The notes: generated by a model not told the origin, from the letters alone. DNA of 64,000 bases from Planctomycetota bacterium (GCA_028281445.1 JANQJW010000023.1:62001-126000), one strand, 5' to 3'. Counted from the first letter of the stretch, positions 44,829 to 54,129 are shown. A program made the numbers and translations.

Positions 44829-45884
44829 GTGCCTGAAACTCCGCTGAAGATTCCCGTGCGATTCGCCTTTCTCGAGGTCACGTCGCGATGCAATTTCCGC
44901 TGTCAGACGTGCCCGCTCGTCCGCATGAAGCGCCCGATGGTGGACATGCCAACGGATCTCGCACTGCGGCTGGTCGACGATCTGGTTGACAACTTCGTCT
45001 TCGAGGATCTCGCATTTCACGTCATGGGCGAGCCGGCGCTCCACCCCGACATCGGCCTGGTAGTACGCCACGCTCTGGAGCGAGGCGCTACGGTGAACTT
45101 CGTCACGAACGGCTCGGTTCTCGACGAGAGCGTCCTGCATACGCTCGTGGCAAACGGATGCTGGCGGATCGTCGTAAGCGTGCACACGAAGGACTTGGAG
45201 ACGTCACGTTCCCGCGCTGAGGCCGGAACTCGTCGGTTCAGCCGATACGAGCGCAAGGTTCAGTCGCTCGTCGGCCGCTTCCTGACCCTGCGCGCCGCGG
45301 CGGAGTCGTCGACGATGCTGGAGTTGCACTACCTTGATACCTCCGCTTACAGACCGCGCTTGGACGTCATTGGAGACCGCCGCACCGCGCAGTTCGTCGT
45401 GGACGAGTGGAGTCAGTGGCTTGTCGGGAGCGGATTCGAAGGCCGGGCGGCCGCGCTCCCGGCGCCGGCAGACTCGGGCGGGCTCGGGGTGCTGCACCAA
45501 ACGGATCCAGCCGGCGGAAGCGTGGAACTTGCGCGGGGCCTCCGTGTCCGGTTCAAGCGGTCCTACTCGTTCGGCAACTCCGTAGTTGACAACTTGGTGC
45601 GCGTGACGCCTGTTCGCGCTGGCACGTGCAAGCTGCCGGCCGAGCAGATCGCGATCCTCTCCAATGGCGATGTCGTTTCGTGCTGCGTTGACCACGAGGG
45701 GGTGAACGTACTAGGCAACGTGAACGTGCACGGCAACCTTCGTGACATCTGGACGGGACCCGTCGCTACGCGCTTCCGCTCCGAGTTCGCTGCCGGGCGC
45801 GTGCCGTCAGCACGCTGTGCACAGTGTCTCGGGCGTAGGTTCCGCGCTGCAAGGCGCGCTAGCCAAGAAGCCGAATACGCGTGA
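44829..45884 (+). CDS. radical SAM enzyme with SPASM-like C-terminus
   Basis: 351 residues. EVTSRCNFRCQTCPL gives the CxxxCxxC cluster ligands (C21, C25, C28). The C-terminal region from about 270 has Cys at GTCKLP, VVSCCVD and SARCAQCLG, a spacing typical of SPASM or twitch auxiliary-cluster domains in peptide-modifying enzymes. An insert of about 80 residues around 150-240 (RPRLDVIGDRR..) is unlike standard family members. The start is a GTG at 44829, 92 bases after the small peptide gene. The stop overlaps the next start by 4 bases (GTGA), so they are translationally coupled. Confidence 0.85.
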   Translation: MPETPLKIPVRFAFLEVTSRCNFRCQTCPLVRMKRPMVDMPTDLALRLVDDLVDNFVFEDLAFHVMGEPALHPDIGLVVRHALERGATVNFVTNGSVLDESVLHTLVANGCWRIVVSVHTKDLETSRSRAEAGTRRFSRYERKVQSLVGRFLTLRAAAESSTMLELHYLDTSAYRPRLDVIGDRRTAQFVVDEWSQWLVGSGFEGRAAALPAPADSGGLGVLHQTDPAGGSVELARGLRVRFKRSYSFGNSVVDNLVRVTPVRAGTCKLPAEQIAILSNGDVVSCCVDHEGVNVLGNVNVHGNLRDIWTGPVATRFRSEFAAGRVPSARCAQCLGRRFRAARRASQEAEYA

Positions 45885-47716
45885 GGCAAGACAGTGCGAG
45901 GCCGCAGACCACCCGCCGAACGACCGTTGTGTTGTGCCACGAGCGCCCGCATGCGTTGGCCGCGTCACCCGACGAGCGACCGGTCCTCTTGACGACGCGC
46001 GAGGCGACGACGAAGACGACCGCCTATCTGCGGCGCTTCGGCGTCGCCTACCGAGTTGCGAGTGGCGGTGGCCGGGCTGCTGCTCGTGAGCGACCGCGCG
46101 AGAGTCGGCCGTCGGTCACGGTGACAGACGGAGAATCCGAACGATCTGGCGCCGCGATCATCAGCACGGTTTCGCCCGCGCCTCCAGCAGTCGTCGCGTA
46201 TGCAGAGGGTACCGGTCGACGGCTTCGCTGCGTCGACGATGCGAGCGATCTCGACGCCATCGTCCGTGCGGCACCGTCCTGCCTCCTGATCGCGAGGCCG
46301 GCGGACTTGACGTTGCTCCAGGTGCTGCAGTGGCAGGTCGCCGGACACATTGTGGGCCTGCTGCCGTGGGAGCGTCTGGAAGACCTCGAGTTCGTGCTAG
46401 CGAAGTGGCTTGCGTACCCGATGGCCGCCTCGCGAAGCGCATCGGCCCAACCGATGGTCGTGTGCCCGGGTCGGCGCGTTCGTCGACGCGACGTTGGCCC
46501 GCACTGGCACGTTCGTTCACCGGACACTCAAGAGGTGACGATTGACGAACTCCGCGCGACCCGTAGCACCCTCGCTGTGTTGTCTCACGGCTGGGAGATC
46601 GACCTCCATCTCGGTCCCTTCGCGACGTGTGCTGTTGCGCACGCACCGCCCGACTCTTCAGCGCACGAGCGTGCGCCCGCGCCCAGCCCGCGCTGCGTTG
46701 CCGAGCGACCCTGCTGGCGCGAATCCCTCTACGGTGTCTCGCTCGTATCAACACGGTCTCTCGGCGCACTCGACTACTACATTGACGCTTGTGCTGCTGT
46801 CAAACCGGCCGATCTGCTATCAGGTTTCGAGAACTCCGTCCTTTCCGGCCTTCTACGCGGCAATGCTGCACACGTAGTGGGCTCGGCTGCCGTTTCCCAT
46901 CCGTCGCGACGCAGGTTTGCCGCATTCACGCGAGCCATGGAACTGTCAGCGACCTGGGGAGAACGCATGGCGGCAGTGCTCGATGCGACAGACTCCTGGG
47001 CTTCGGGCCCTTCGACTATGGTGTTCATCGGGGATCCTGAGCAGGTGTGTCGCAAGGCGCGCGGGTTAGGTCACAGTTCGATGGTCGAGCGGGAAGTCGT
47101 ATTTCACGATGCGAAGCCGAGGTCTTGGCCGGTGTACGACGCCCTGCGTGAAGCCGCCGATGGAGAGCTCTCGGCACGGGGGACCGAGCGACTACTCCGT
47201 CTTGCGCTCTCCGATCTCAAGACGAGCCCGGCAATCGGGTATCCGGTCGTTGGAGTCAACCGCCGCCTACTACGTGAGGACGCGTGCGACTACTGCGGAG
47301 CCGGTCAGCTCGCCTGGAACCTCGACTTCCTTGACGGCAGGAGTCGCCGTCACCTTCTTTGTTTTCGATGTGGGCTTCGCAGTGATGTCAATCCTGCCGA
47401 TGACCTCATGATTGTCCCTCGCGTCCAGAGGGTCGAACGATCGGATGGGTGGACGCGGGTCAAAGTGGCCTTCCGGCAGTCGTCTAATGAAAGCAGCGGG
47501 CCGCTTGGCATCGGCATGCTCCTTCGTGACAATGCCGATTCGCTCGACGACGAGGAGCGAATGGTCTGTAGCGTTCTCCCCTCCGGCCTGCGCCGCGGCG
47601 ATTCGACGCGATTGGGTCTGGAGGTTAGATCGCCGGCCCGCGACATTCTGATGCTCCGAAGCGCTATCATCGGCGGCAGTGGATGGCGGTTCGACTACTG
47701 GCTCCTGGGTACTTGA
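45881..47716 (+). CDS. unknown protein, possible caspase-fold with zinc ribbon
   Basis: 611 residues of no recognised family. A hydrophobic strand ending in VLSHGWEIDLHLG (H236, G237) matches the His-Gly motif of clan CD (caspase/CHAT/gingipain) proteases, and about 65 residues on YIDACAAV (C304) precedes VLSGLLRGNAAHVVGSAAV, the pattern that follows the catalytic Cys in CHAT domains. A zinc ribbon lies at 469-497 (CDYC...CFRC). In a peptide locus it could be the leader protease; this is a structural guess. The GTG at 45881 overlaps the radical SAM stop, so the two proteins are probably made together. Confidence 0.6.
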   Translation: MRQDSARPQTTRRTTVVLCHERPHALAASPDERPVLLTTREATTKTTAYLRRFGVAYRVASGGGRAAARERPRESRPSVTVTDGESERSGAAIISTVSPAPPAVVAYAEGTGRRLRCVDDASDLDAIVRAAPSCLLIARPADLTLLQVLQWQVAGHIVGLLPWERLEDLEFVLAKWLAYPMAASRSASAQPMVVCPGRRVRRRDVGPHWHVRSPDTQEVTIDELRATRSTLAVLSHGWEIDLHLGPFATCAVAHAPPDSSAHERAPAPSPRCVAERPCWRESLYGVSLVSTRSLGALDYYIDACAAVKPADLLSGFENSVLSGLLRGNAAHVVGSAAVSHPSRRRFAAFTRAMELSATWGERMAAVLDATDSWASGPSTMVFIGDPEQVCRKARGLGHSSMVEREVVFHDAKPRSWPVYDALREAADGELSARGTERLLRLALSDLKTSPAIGYPVVGVNRRLLREDACDYCGAGQLAWNLDFLDGRSRRHLLCFRCGLRSDVNPADDLMIVPRVQRVERSDGWTRVKVAFRQSSNESSGPLGIGMLLRDNADSLDDEERMVCSVLPSGLRRGDSTRLGLEVRSPARDILMLRSAIIGGSGWRFDYWLLGT

Positions 47717-47735
47717 CGCCGGATCGGAGGACCGA

Positions 47736-48476
47736 ATGACGTCGAGCACGCGGTCGGCCACTGAGGATCGAACGGAGATCGAAGCCGTCGACGTGGCCGC
47801 AATGCGCGACCTGGGCAACGTGCTTTGCGTCGTGGCGCACCCTGACGACGAGAGCTTGTTCGCAGGACTCACGATCGCCGCCCTGACTCGTGCCGAGCTC
47901 TCCTGCACTGTGGCCGCCGTGAGCCATGGAGAGCTTCGCCTGGTGCCGTTCGCGTCGCGGGGACCGGGTCGGTTCTTGCCCCGCCGGCTTCGAGAACAGT
48001 ACTGCAGCACCATCGAAGCCGAGTTCACCCTCGCATGCCTGCGGCTGGGCGCGATCGGGACAATCCTCGGCTTCCCCGATCTGCCGGTCGTGTCCGAAGA
48101 AGCTCAAAGTCGGCTTGTTCGCCTTGTCTCAAGGCTCTTGGACCACGAGAAACCGGACCTCTTACTGACACATGGATCTAGTGGTGAGTACGGACACGCC
48201 ATGCACGTAGCCGTCCACGTGGCGGTCAGGCGCGCGATTCGAGCCTCGGTGGGCGCGTACCGCACCTGGACCTTCGGGGCACAGCCGCCGTCGATCGACG
48301 CGAAGTGGTTCAATCGGCGAGATCAAGCGACACACTGCGTCACGGGTGATGGGTTACTTGGTGCGAAGAAGGCGGCGATCTCTGCCTATCGATCGTCCTC
48401 TGACACTCACCGAAGGATCTACGGAGATGATCCCGCCACGAAGCTGGGCATCGAGTATTGGGCGAGAATGCGATGA
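47736..48476 (+). CDS. PIG-L family deacetylase
   Basis: 246 residues. VVAHPDDESLFAG (AHPDD at 34-38) and LTHGSSGEYGHAMH are the two zinc-binding motifs of the PIG-L/LmbE family, which removes acetyl groups from N-acetylglucosaminyl conjugates, as in mycothiol and glycosylated antibiotics. Length is normal. The ATG at 47736 has a GGAGG SD; the frame is open further upstream, but that part overlaps the previous gene. Its place next to sugar-type genes suggests that it trims a GlcNAc-like group on the product. Confidence 0.88.
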   Translation: MTSSTRSATEDRTEIEAVDVAAMRDLGNVLCVVAHPDDESLFAGLTIAALTRAELSCTVAAVSHGELRLVPFASRGPGRFLPRRLREQYCSTIEAEFTLACLRLGAIGTILGFPDLPVVSEEAQSRLVRLVSRLLDHEKPDLLLTHGSSGEYGHAMHVAVHVAVRRAIRASVGAYRTWTFGAQPPSIDAKWFNRRDQATHCVTGDGLLGAKKAAISAYRSSSDTHRRIYGDDPATKLGIEYWARMR

Positions 48477-48492
48477 GGCGGGAAGAGTAGCC

Positions 48493-49332
48493 ATGGCGGG
48501 TCGCGACGATCGACACCTGCTCAACGCTCGCGGAGTCACTGTCCGAGTGCCGCGCCACGTTCATAGCGCACTCACCGACCTTTCCCGCCTACTCATGCGA
48601 AGCCTGACGCAGTACGAGTTCGTGTTCGGCTACTGGACCGTCGGTTCCCACGGCCAACTGGAGGCCGACCTGTATTCCGATCTCGACGTCCGGATCCTCG
48701 TGACGTCCGAGACTCGAGTTGACGAGATGCTCGAGACAATCGCTGAGCGCAGACATCTCACCAAGGCTGCCGAGGAGTCCATTCACTTCCCGTTGGATGA
48801 ACGGTCGTATCTCACACCTGCAGGGCATTGCGTGGAATTCGGTGTGCTCGAAGTAGGAGAGTTCGACGAGGAGATACGCAATACGCTGATAGGCGAGCAT
48901 GCCGACAGTGGGGAGATCTACGGTCTCCTTCACGGCGACTTGCTGTTCGATCGCCACGGACTTGTCGACTCATGGAGGCATCAGATTCAACGTGCCGGCT
49001 ATCCGGATGAAATGCTGGCACGTGTCCTCGAGACCAAACCGTTCGTAGCGATCAAGCTGCTTCGCATGGCGGCAGCACGCCACGACTGGCCGCGAGTGAT
49101 GTACTGGCTGGCACGTTTGTTCGATGATTGCGCTCGCGTGCTTCTGGCAAGAGAGCGCAAGTTCTACCCAGGACCCAAGCGTCTGCTGGAAGACCGTCTC
49201 GCGAGACTACGGTGTGTGCCGCCGGGCTATCTCAAGTGGTGGCATGAAGCCCTCCGTAGTCCACGCGAGGACTGGCATTCGGTCGTTCAAGCAGCTTGTC
49301 AATGGGCACTACGTGTTGTTCCGGAGGAGTAG
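48493..49332 (+). CDS. nucleotidyltransferase-fold protein
   Basis: 279 residues. VGSHGQLEADLYSDLDVRIL is the GS...SDxDV motif of the polymerase-beta-type nucleotidyltransferases (aminoglycoside adenylyltransferase-like), and the C-terminal helical domain is typical of that group. It may nucleotidylate or otherwise tag the product, as self-resistance or as an activation step. The ATG at 48493 lies 16 bases after the deacetylase stop; the upstream open frame is an overlap shadow. Confidence 0.75.
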   Translation: MAGRDDRHLLNARGVTVRVPRHVHSALTDLSRLLMRSLTQYEFVFGYWTVGSHGQLEADLYSDLDVRILVTSETRVDEMLETIAERRHLTKAAEESIHFPLDERSYLTPAGHCVEFGVLEVGEFDEEIRNTLIGEHADSGEIYGLLHGDLLFDRHGLVDSWRHQIQRAGYPDEMLARVLETKPFVAIKLLRMAAARHDWPRVMYWLARLFDDCARVLLARERKFYPGPKRLLEDRLARLRCVPPGYLKWWHEALRSPREDWHSVVQAACQWALRVVPEE

Positions 49333-49347
49333 CGAATCGGAGGGGAG

Positions 49348-50370
49348 ATGGAAGCGCTTGTCACAGGAGGCGCCGGTTTCATAGGATCGCACCTGGCGTC
49401 GCTGCTCTTGGCGAGAGGCAACCGGGTGACGGTACTGGATGACCTTTCGACCGGGCGAAGAGTGAACATCGAGCGACTCGAGTCGAACGACCGCTTCGAG
49501 TTTGTACGCGGATCGGCTCACGACGCAGCTGTCACGGATCCACTTGTCTCGCGGGCCGATGTCGTTTTTCACTTGGCTGCGGTCGTTGGTGTGAAGCGGG
49601 TCGTCGAGGATCCAGTCCGCGCGATCGAATCCAACGTCGCCGCCACGTCGTGCGTGCTGGCAGCGGCTGCTCGGACGCGGACCCGGATCCTGCTGGCTTC
49701 AACGTCGGAGGTCTACGGCAAGCACTCCGATCTGCCGTTCGAGGAGAGCGCTGACATCGGCTTCGGTCCTCCCACAGCCCTCCGATGGGCGTACGCATGC
49801 GCAAAGGCGCTCGACGAGTGGCACGCACTCGCCTACTGGCAGCATCGGGGCACGCCTGCGACCGTGATTCGCCTGTTCAACGTTGCGGGACCGCGCCAAC
49901 TTGGCGACTACGGGATGGTCCTGCCTCGTCTGGTCGGGCAGGCCTTGCGGGGCGAGGCACTGACTGTCTATGGCGATGGCACGCAAACGCGGACGTTCAT
50001 CCACGTTGACGACGCCATCCGTGCGCTCGCAGCGTGTGCCGATCATCAAGAAGCCGTCGGCCAGATCTTCAACATCGGATCGGATCACGAAGTCAGGATC
50101 ATCGATCTCGCCGAGCTGATACGAGCACGGGTTGGAGCGTCCGGGCCAATCGAGTTCATTCCATTCGAAACAGTGTACGGGGACCGGTTCGAAGACATGA
50201 TGCGGCGAGTACCCTCGCTCGCAAAGCTGAAGTCTGTTATTGGCTTTGAGCCTTCTCACGATCTCGCCTCCATCATCGATGACGTAATCGCCGACATGCG
50301 TCGACGACAGGAGTTCGTGGCGAGCGTGAGTTCGGAGTCGGAAGTCTCAGTTCCTTTCGTTTCACCTTGA
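49348..50370 (+). CDS. NAD-dependent sugar epimerase/dehydratase (extended SDR)
   Basis: 340 residues. TGGAGFIGSHL at the N-terminus binds NAD; LASTSEVYG and YACAK supply the Ser-Tyr-Lys catalytic set, and RLFNVAGPRQ and TRTFIHVDDA are typical of UDP-glucose 4-epimerase and UDP-glucuronate relatives. It probably makes the nucleotide sugar used by the glycosyltransferase at the end of the locus. The ATG at 49348 follows GGAGGGGAG closely, 15 bases after the previous stop. Confidence 0.92.
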   Translation: MEALVTGGAGFIGSHLASLLLARGNRVTVLDDLSTGRRVNIERLESNDRFEFVRGSAHDAAVTDPLVSRADVVFHLAAVVGVKRVVEDPVRAIESNVAATSCVLAAAARTRTRILLASTSEVYGKHSDLPFEESADIGFGPPTALRWAYACAKALDEWHALAYWQHRGTPATVIRLFNVAGPRQLGDYGMVLPRLVGQALRGEALTVYGDGTQTRTFIHVDDAIRALAACADHQEAVGQIFNIGSDHEVRIIDLAELIRARVGASGPIEFIPFETVYGDRFEDMMRRVPSLAKLKSVIGFEPSHDLASIIDDVIADMRRRQEFVASVSSESEVSVPFVSP

Positions 50371-50440
50371 TTCGAGACTGTCCTGATTGGTAGCGTCGCG
50401 CACGAGACTAGGCGTCTTGCCTAGGGAAAGTGGATGGGAA

Positions 50441-51796
50441 ATGACTGCAGACCGCGCGGGGCCTCGGTACTTCTTTCGCCGCGAGTTCTTCGGGGGCGTT
50501 TTGTACGACCTCAGGAACTACGAGTATGTGTTCTGCGACGCGCCGATCGCAGACGCGCTCGTAGCGCGTGCGCCACGAAGCGTGGCGGGTCTTGTCCCCG
50601 CCGGGGCCCGCGATCGTGCGTCGACGCTGTGGCGGCCGGATGGGACGTTGAACTACGAGGTCTTGGATACGCAGCCCGTAGATGACTGGCTGTCCGCGCC
50701 GTTGCAGGTCTACTACGACATGAGCACACTCTGTAACCTGCGGTGCCCTCATTGCTACACTCGCTCGGGACCGACCAAACCCAGGCCCGGTGAGCTCTCG
50801 TTCGAGGAGATCGTCGCGTGGGCGGATGAACTTGCAGGTCAGGGCGTTTTCAAGATCTCGATCGGCGGCGGGGAGCCGCTCTTCCATCCCCAGGCCGAGG
50901 AGATCTTCCGGACCTTTCGCGAGCGGAACATATCCGTGAGCCTCAGCACGCATGGGTTGCTGTTCGAGTCAGGAAAGTGGGCGACTGTTCTCAACGACCT
51001 TGACATGAGAACCGTGACAGTCAGCGTCGAGGGCGGTATCGAGGACTCCTACGAAGCCATACGCGGCAAGGGCAACTGGCGCCGCTTTCTCGCATCCATG
51101 ATGCGATTCCGTGACGACTACCGTGGGCGCTATGCGGTCCGGGTGACAATCACCCGTCACACGATCGGTCAAGTGCGTGAGATTCTGGAGTTGGGACGAC
51201 AGATCGGCGCATACGCCGTGAAGTTCAAGTTCCTCCAACTCGGTGGCCGAGCACGTGACAACGAGTGGCTCTTCCCCTCGCATGAGCAGAGCGTCCAGGT
51301 GATTCGGGAGGCGTTGGAGCTATCGGAGCGTCTGAACGTCAAGGTGACGGTACCTCGCATGTTCGCCCTTGGCACGACGGACACCGCAGTCAACCGGTAC
51401 TACCCGCTCACTACGACCGGTGAGATGCCCTTCGAGCCGACGTTCGGTTGCGGCGGTGGGCGGATCGGCATCTACGTGCATCCCAACGGGGACTATTCGG
51501 CATGCGTCTCCATGGGGCCGGACTATGCTTCCGGGAATGTGAGACGCAATTCACTCCGTGAGGCATGGCTCAACGGCTCAGGCTTCAAGAGGATGCGCGC
51601 GCTGCAGGGACAAGAACCCTGCCTCTCGTGCAAGTTCTTGGCGGAGTGCAGGGGCGGCTGCCGTGCGCGTGCCTTGGCAGTGTTCGACGACGCGAACGCC
51701 GTCGATCCGTACTGTCCTCTCGTAGACGAAGAGAAAAAAGCCGCCAAGAGGGACGTGTTGGGATTCCGAGCCGACCTCGAGACGGCGAGTCGGTGA
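50441..51796 (+). CDS. radical SAM/SPASM peptide-modifying enzyme (PqqE-like)
   Basis: 451 residues. An N-terminal 85-residue segment (FFRREFFGGVLYDL..) resembles the small peptide-binding part found in front of such enzymes. The core has DMSTLCNLRCPHCYTRSG (C98, C102, C105) and SIGGGEPLFHP. The SPASM domain has GCGGGRIGIYVHPNGDYSAC and the closing C..C.....C...C set (EPCLSCKFLAECRGGC). This is the layout of PqqE, AlbA and mycofactocin-type enzymes that form bonds within a peptide. The ATG at 50441 was chosen because protein-like sequence begins there. Its stop overlaps the next start by GTGA. Confidence 0.9.
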   Translation: MTADRAGPRYFFRREFFGGVLYDLRNYEYVFCDAPIADALVARAPRSVAGLVPAGARDRASTLWRPDGTLNYEVLDTQPVDDWLSAPLQVYYDMSTLCNLRCPHCYTRSGPTKPRPGELSFEEIVAWADELAGQGVFKISIGGGEPLFHPQAEEIFRTFRERNISVSLSTHGLLFESGKWATVLNDLDMRTVTVSVEGGIEDSYEAIRGKGNWRRFLASMMRFRDDYRGRYAVRVTITRHTIGQVREILELGRQIGAYAVKFKFLQLGGRARDNEWLFPSHEQSVQVIREALELSERLNVKVTVPRMFALGTTDTAVNRYYPLTTTGEMPFEPTFGCGGGRIGIYVHPNGDYSACVSMGPDYASGNVRRNSLREAWLNGSGFKRMRALQGQEPCLSCKFLAECRGGCRARALAVFDDANAVDPYCPLVDEEKKAAKRDVLGFRADLETASR

Positions 51797-52698
51797 CCCT
51801 CGCACGGCCAGCGGCGCCGGACGAGCTCGCCGCCGCGTTCATGCGGGACGTCGGTATCGCAGCAATGCGCCGCGCCTGCGTCGACAGCGAGCGAAGCCTC
51901 GTCTGTCTGACCGGATCGAACGTGACCCGATCTACGGCGGTCGGCGTCGTGGACCTCTGCTTCCTGCCCCATCCGGAAGAGTGTGTCCACGCCTGGACCC
52001 GATTGGCGCAGGAGATCGCCACAGTCGGCGTGACCCGCTTTGGCGAGGGCGAGGGCGAGGCGCGTGCGTGGGCGTTTCCGCCTGACAGGGCTTTTCTGCG
52101 AACCGAGCATTCGTCCGTCGCGTCTGTTGCTCCTCCGGTTCACGATCTGGCGCTCCTGCGCTCCTACCGGGGAATTCACGACCCGTCGCGGCGGCTGGCT
52201 CCCTGGCAAACCCGGATCACGCAATTGACACTGCGTGACATCGACGTCCTGGCTGCCCCGTTCTTACAGCGCCTTGCAGCCACCCCGCGAACGGACAGGG
52301 CTCGCGCTGCATTGGCCTGGTACAACGACCGGGTCCGGACGCTGCGAGAGGGGGAGCTGCCGAAGCCGCTCATGCAGGTGCAGAGGGTCCGAGGCGAGCC
52401 GCTGTCCGAGGACGTCTCTCCCGCCAGACCTACGTCCGCCGTCGCCCCTTCCGTCGCCGCCCAGCGGATCCAGAAGTGGGCCATGCGCCTGCTTCCCAAA
52501 GCGGAAGCCAAGTCGAGATCCGCTCCCGTCGAGATCATTCGATCGCAACTTGGCGTAGCCTACGACTGGCTAGCCGCCGAGCTTGGCCTGGACGTGCCAG
52601 AGCGCGGGCCCGTGGCGGCCCATGACATCGACGCACTCTGGCAGGCTCCACGCGCGGCACTTCCGGAAGTCCCGGCGTGGGTCATCCCCGTCGAGTAG
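51793..52698 (+). CDS. hypothetical protein of the peptide locus
   Basis: About 301 residues, starting with a GTG that overlaps the SPASM enzyme stop (GTGA), so the two are translationally coupled. No family is recognised; a segment SLVCLTGSNVTRSTAVGVVDLCFL is faintly like a polymerase-beta-type GS...VDL motif, and the C-terminus is helical (EIIRSQLGVAYDWLAAELG). It may be a partner protein for the radical SAM enzyme. The 3' end overlaps the convergent glycosyltransferase gene by 17 bases. Confidence 0.6.
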   Translation: MTLARPAAPDELAAAFMRDVGIAAMRRACVDSERSLVCLTGSNVTRSTAVGVVDLCFLPHPEECVHAWTRLAQEIATVGVTRFGEGEGEARAWAFPPDRAFLRTEHSSVASVAPPVHDLALLRSYRGIHDPSRRLAPWQTRITQLTLRDIDVLAAPFLQRLAATPRTDRARAALAWYNDRVRTLREGELPKPLMQVQRVRGEPLSEDVSPARPTSAVAPSVAAQRIQKWAMRLLPKAEAKSRSAPVEIIRSQLGVAYDWLAAELGLDVPERGPVAAHDIDALWQAPRAALPEVPAWVIPVE

Positions 52699-53929
52699 CG
52701 CGCCCGGCGCTGTCCGCGAGGGACTCAAACAGCCGCGTCGTGCACTCGACCATCTTGTCGTGGCTGAACTCCTCGACGGCTCGCTGCCTCCCGCGGCGGC
52801 CAAAAAGCGCGGCGACGGCCGGCTCCGACGCGAGATGACAGAGCTTGCCGGCGAACGCTTTGGAGTTACCTCGCGGAACTAGGTACCCCGCCGGCTTGGG
52901 CCCCCCGATCAGTTGCGGCATCGCTCCAACACGCGAAGCGACGACTGGGAGCGCGCAGGACATGGCCTGGGCGACGACGAGCCCGAAGGACTCGCCGATC
53001 ACCGAGTTGAGGGCGAACACGTCCATGGCGTGCAGCGAGCGAACAACACGGCCGGGCGGGACGGCTCCTTGAAACACAACGGCCCGTCCGAGTCCCAACG
53101 AGCGCGCGACACCCTCGAGGCGACGCCGGTAGTCGCCGTCCCCGACGATCAGCAGTCGAGCCGTGGGGACCCTGGCGAGTAGGCGTGGCATGGCGCGAAT
53201 CGCGATCTGCACCCCCTTCTCCTGAACAAGCCGACAGACGGTGCCGATGACGAAGTCCTGGGGCTCGAAGCCAAGCGCCCCCCGCGCCTGCCCGCGTTGC
53301 TGCGAAGTGGGCGGATCGAACGACGCGATGTCGATTCCGAAGTCGATCTGATGCAACCTGCTCGGCGCGACGGAGTGCACGCGTCGGATCTCCTCGGCCT
53401 GGCGTCGGCTGATGGCGATGACATGAGCTCGAGGACCCAGACTCCTTGGCGGCATCCCGCATGCGTACTGCACCAGCACGCGAACCAGCTTCCGGCAGTG
53501 GGAGAGCCTCTCGCGCCAGTCGGCATGGATCATCTGGTGCGCGTGGTGATCGATGTTCATGAGCGGCGTTCCATACAGTGTCACGACGAGCGGACCACGA
53601 CGGAATGCGCGCGCACGGGCGATGGCACGACCCGCATAGCTGTGAACGTGGGCCAGGGTGGGCCTGAGGGACGCCGACAGGCGCGTCCAATGCTCAACGC
53701 TGGCCCTCCAGAACCGGCGGTCGTACACAGGCTCGGTCCCGGGCATCGGGATGTATCGGACGCCGGCTTCGGAAAACGGCCTTGAGTCAGGTAGACCCGC
53801 CGTGAGCACGTGGACACTCCAGCCGCGATCGACCATGGATCGATAGAGCTCGGCTAGGTGGTCTTCCATTCCTCCGATGGAGTGGGCCCGGACGGAGCGT
53901 GCCACAGCAAGGATGGTCTTCGCACTCAT
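52682..53929 (-). CDS. GT4-family glycosyltransferase
   Basis: 415 residues with the GT-B fold order: HSIGGMEDHLAELYRSMVDRG at the N-terminus, then IGTVCRLVQEKGVQIAIRAM, LLIVGDGDYRR and the C-terminal SVIGESFGLVVAQAMSCALPVVAS. The EX7E motif reads E-SFGLVVA-Q, the second Glu being Gln. It would transfer a sugar from a nucleotide donor, probably to the peptide product or a cell-surface acceptor. The open frame continues upstream to 54214, but the ATG at 53929 begins the conserved sequence. It is transcribed towards the rest of the locus. Confidence 0.87.
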   Translation of the reverse strand: MSAKTILAVARSVRAHSIGGMEDHLAELYRSMVDRGWSVHVLTAGLPDSRPFSEAGVRYIPMPGTEPVYDRRFWRASVEHWTRLSASLRPTLAHVHSYAGRAIARARAFRRGPLVVTLYGTPLMNIDHHAHQMIHADWRERLSHCRKLVRVLVQYACGMPPRSLGPRAHVIAISRRQAEEIRRVHSVAPSRLHQIDFGIDIASFDPPTSQQRGQARGALGFEPQDFVIGTVCRLVQEKGVQIAIRAMPRLLARVPTARLLIVGDGDYRRRLEGVARSLGLGRAVVFQGAVPPGRVVRSLHAMDVFALNSVIGESFGLVVAQAMSCALPVVASRVGAMPQLIGGPKPAGYLVPRGNSKAFAGKLCHLASEPAVAALFGRRGRQRAVEEFSHDKMVECTTRLFESLADSAGRATRRG

Positions 53930-53940
53930 GTGGTCCACAC

Positions 53941-54129
53941 CTAGCGGGCTACGAAGCAACGGCCCTTCCACACGGGCATGTTGCGCACTCGCCATCGGCG
54001 AGTCATCCACGCGACGTTCGTGATGCGAGAGTGTACTCGCACGTCGACTCCTAGCGCCGCCGTCAGCGACCGCACCCCTGGGGTCAAGGACGTGAAGACT
54101 AGCTGAGTCATCTGCGCGCACGGTTTCAT
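53941..54129 (-). CDS. possible small ORF upstream of the glycosyltransferase
   Basis: A 62-codon frame ending 11 bases before the glycosyltransferase start. It is basic with aromatic residues near the end (NMPVWKGRCFVAR) and one Cys pair. No clear SD precedes the ATG and no family is recognised. It could be a short leader peptide or a second peptide substrate, or simply chance. The rest of 53930-54385 has no gene. Confidence 0.3.
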   Translation of the reverse strand: MKPCAQMTQLVFTSLTPGVRSLTAALGVDVRVHSRITNVAWMTRRWRVRNMPVWKGRCFVAR

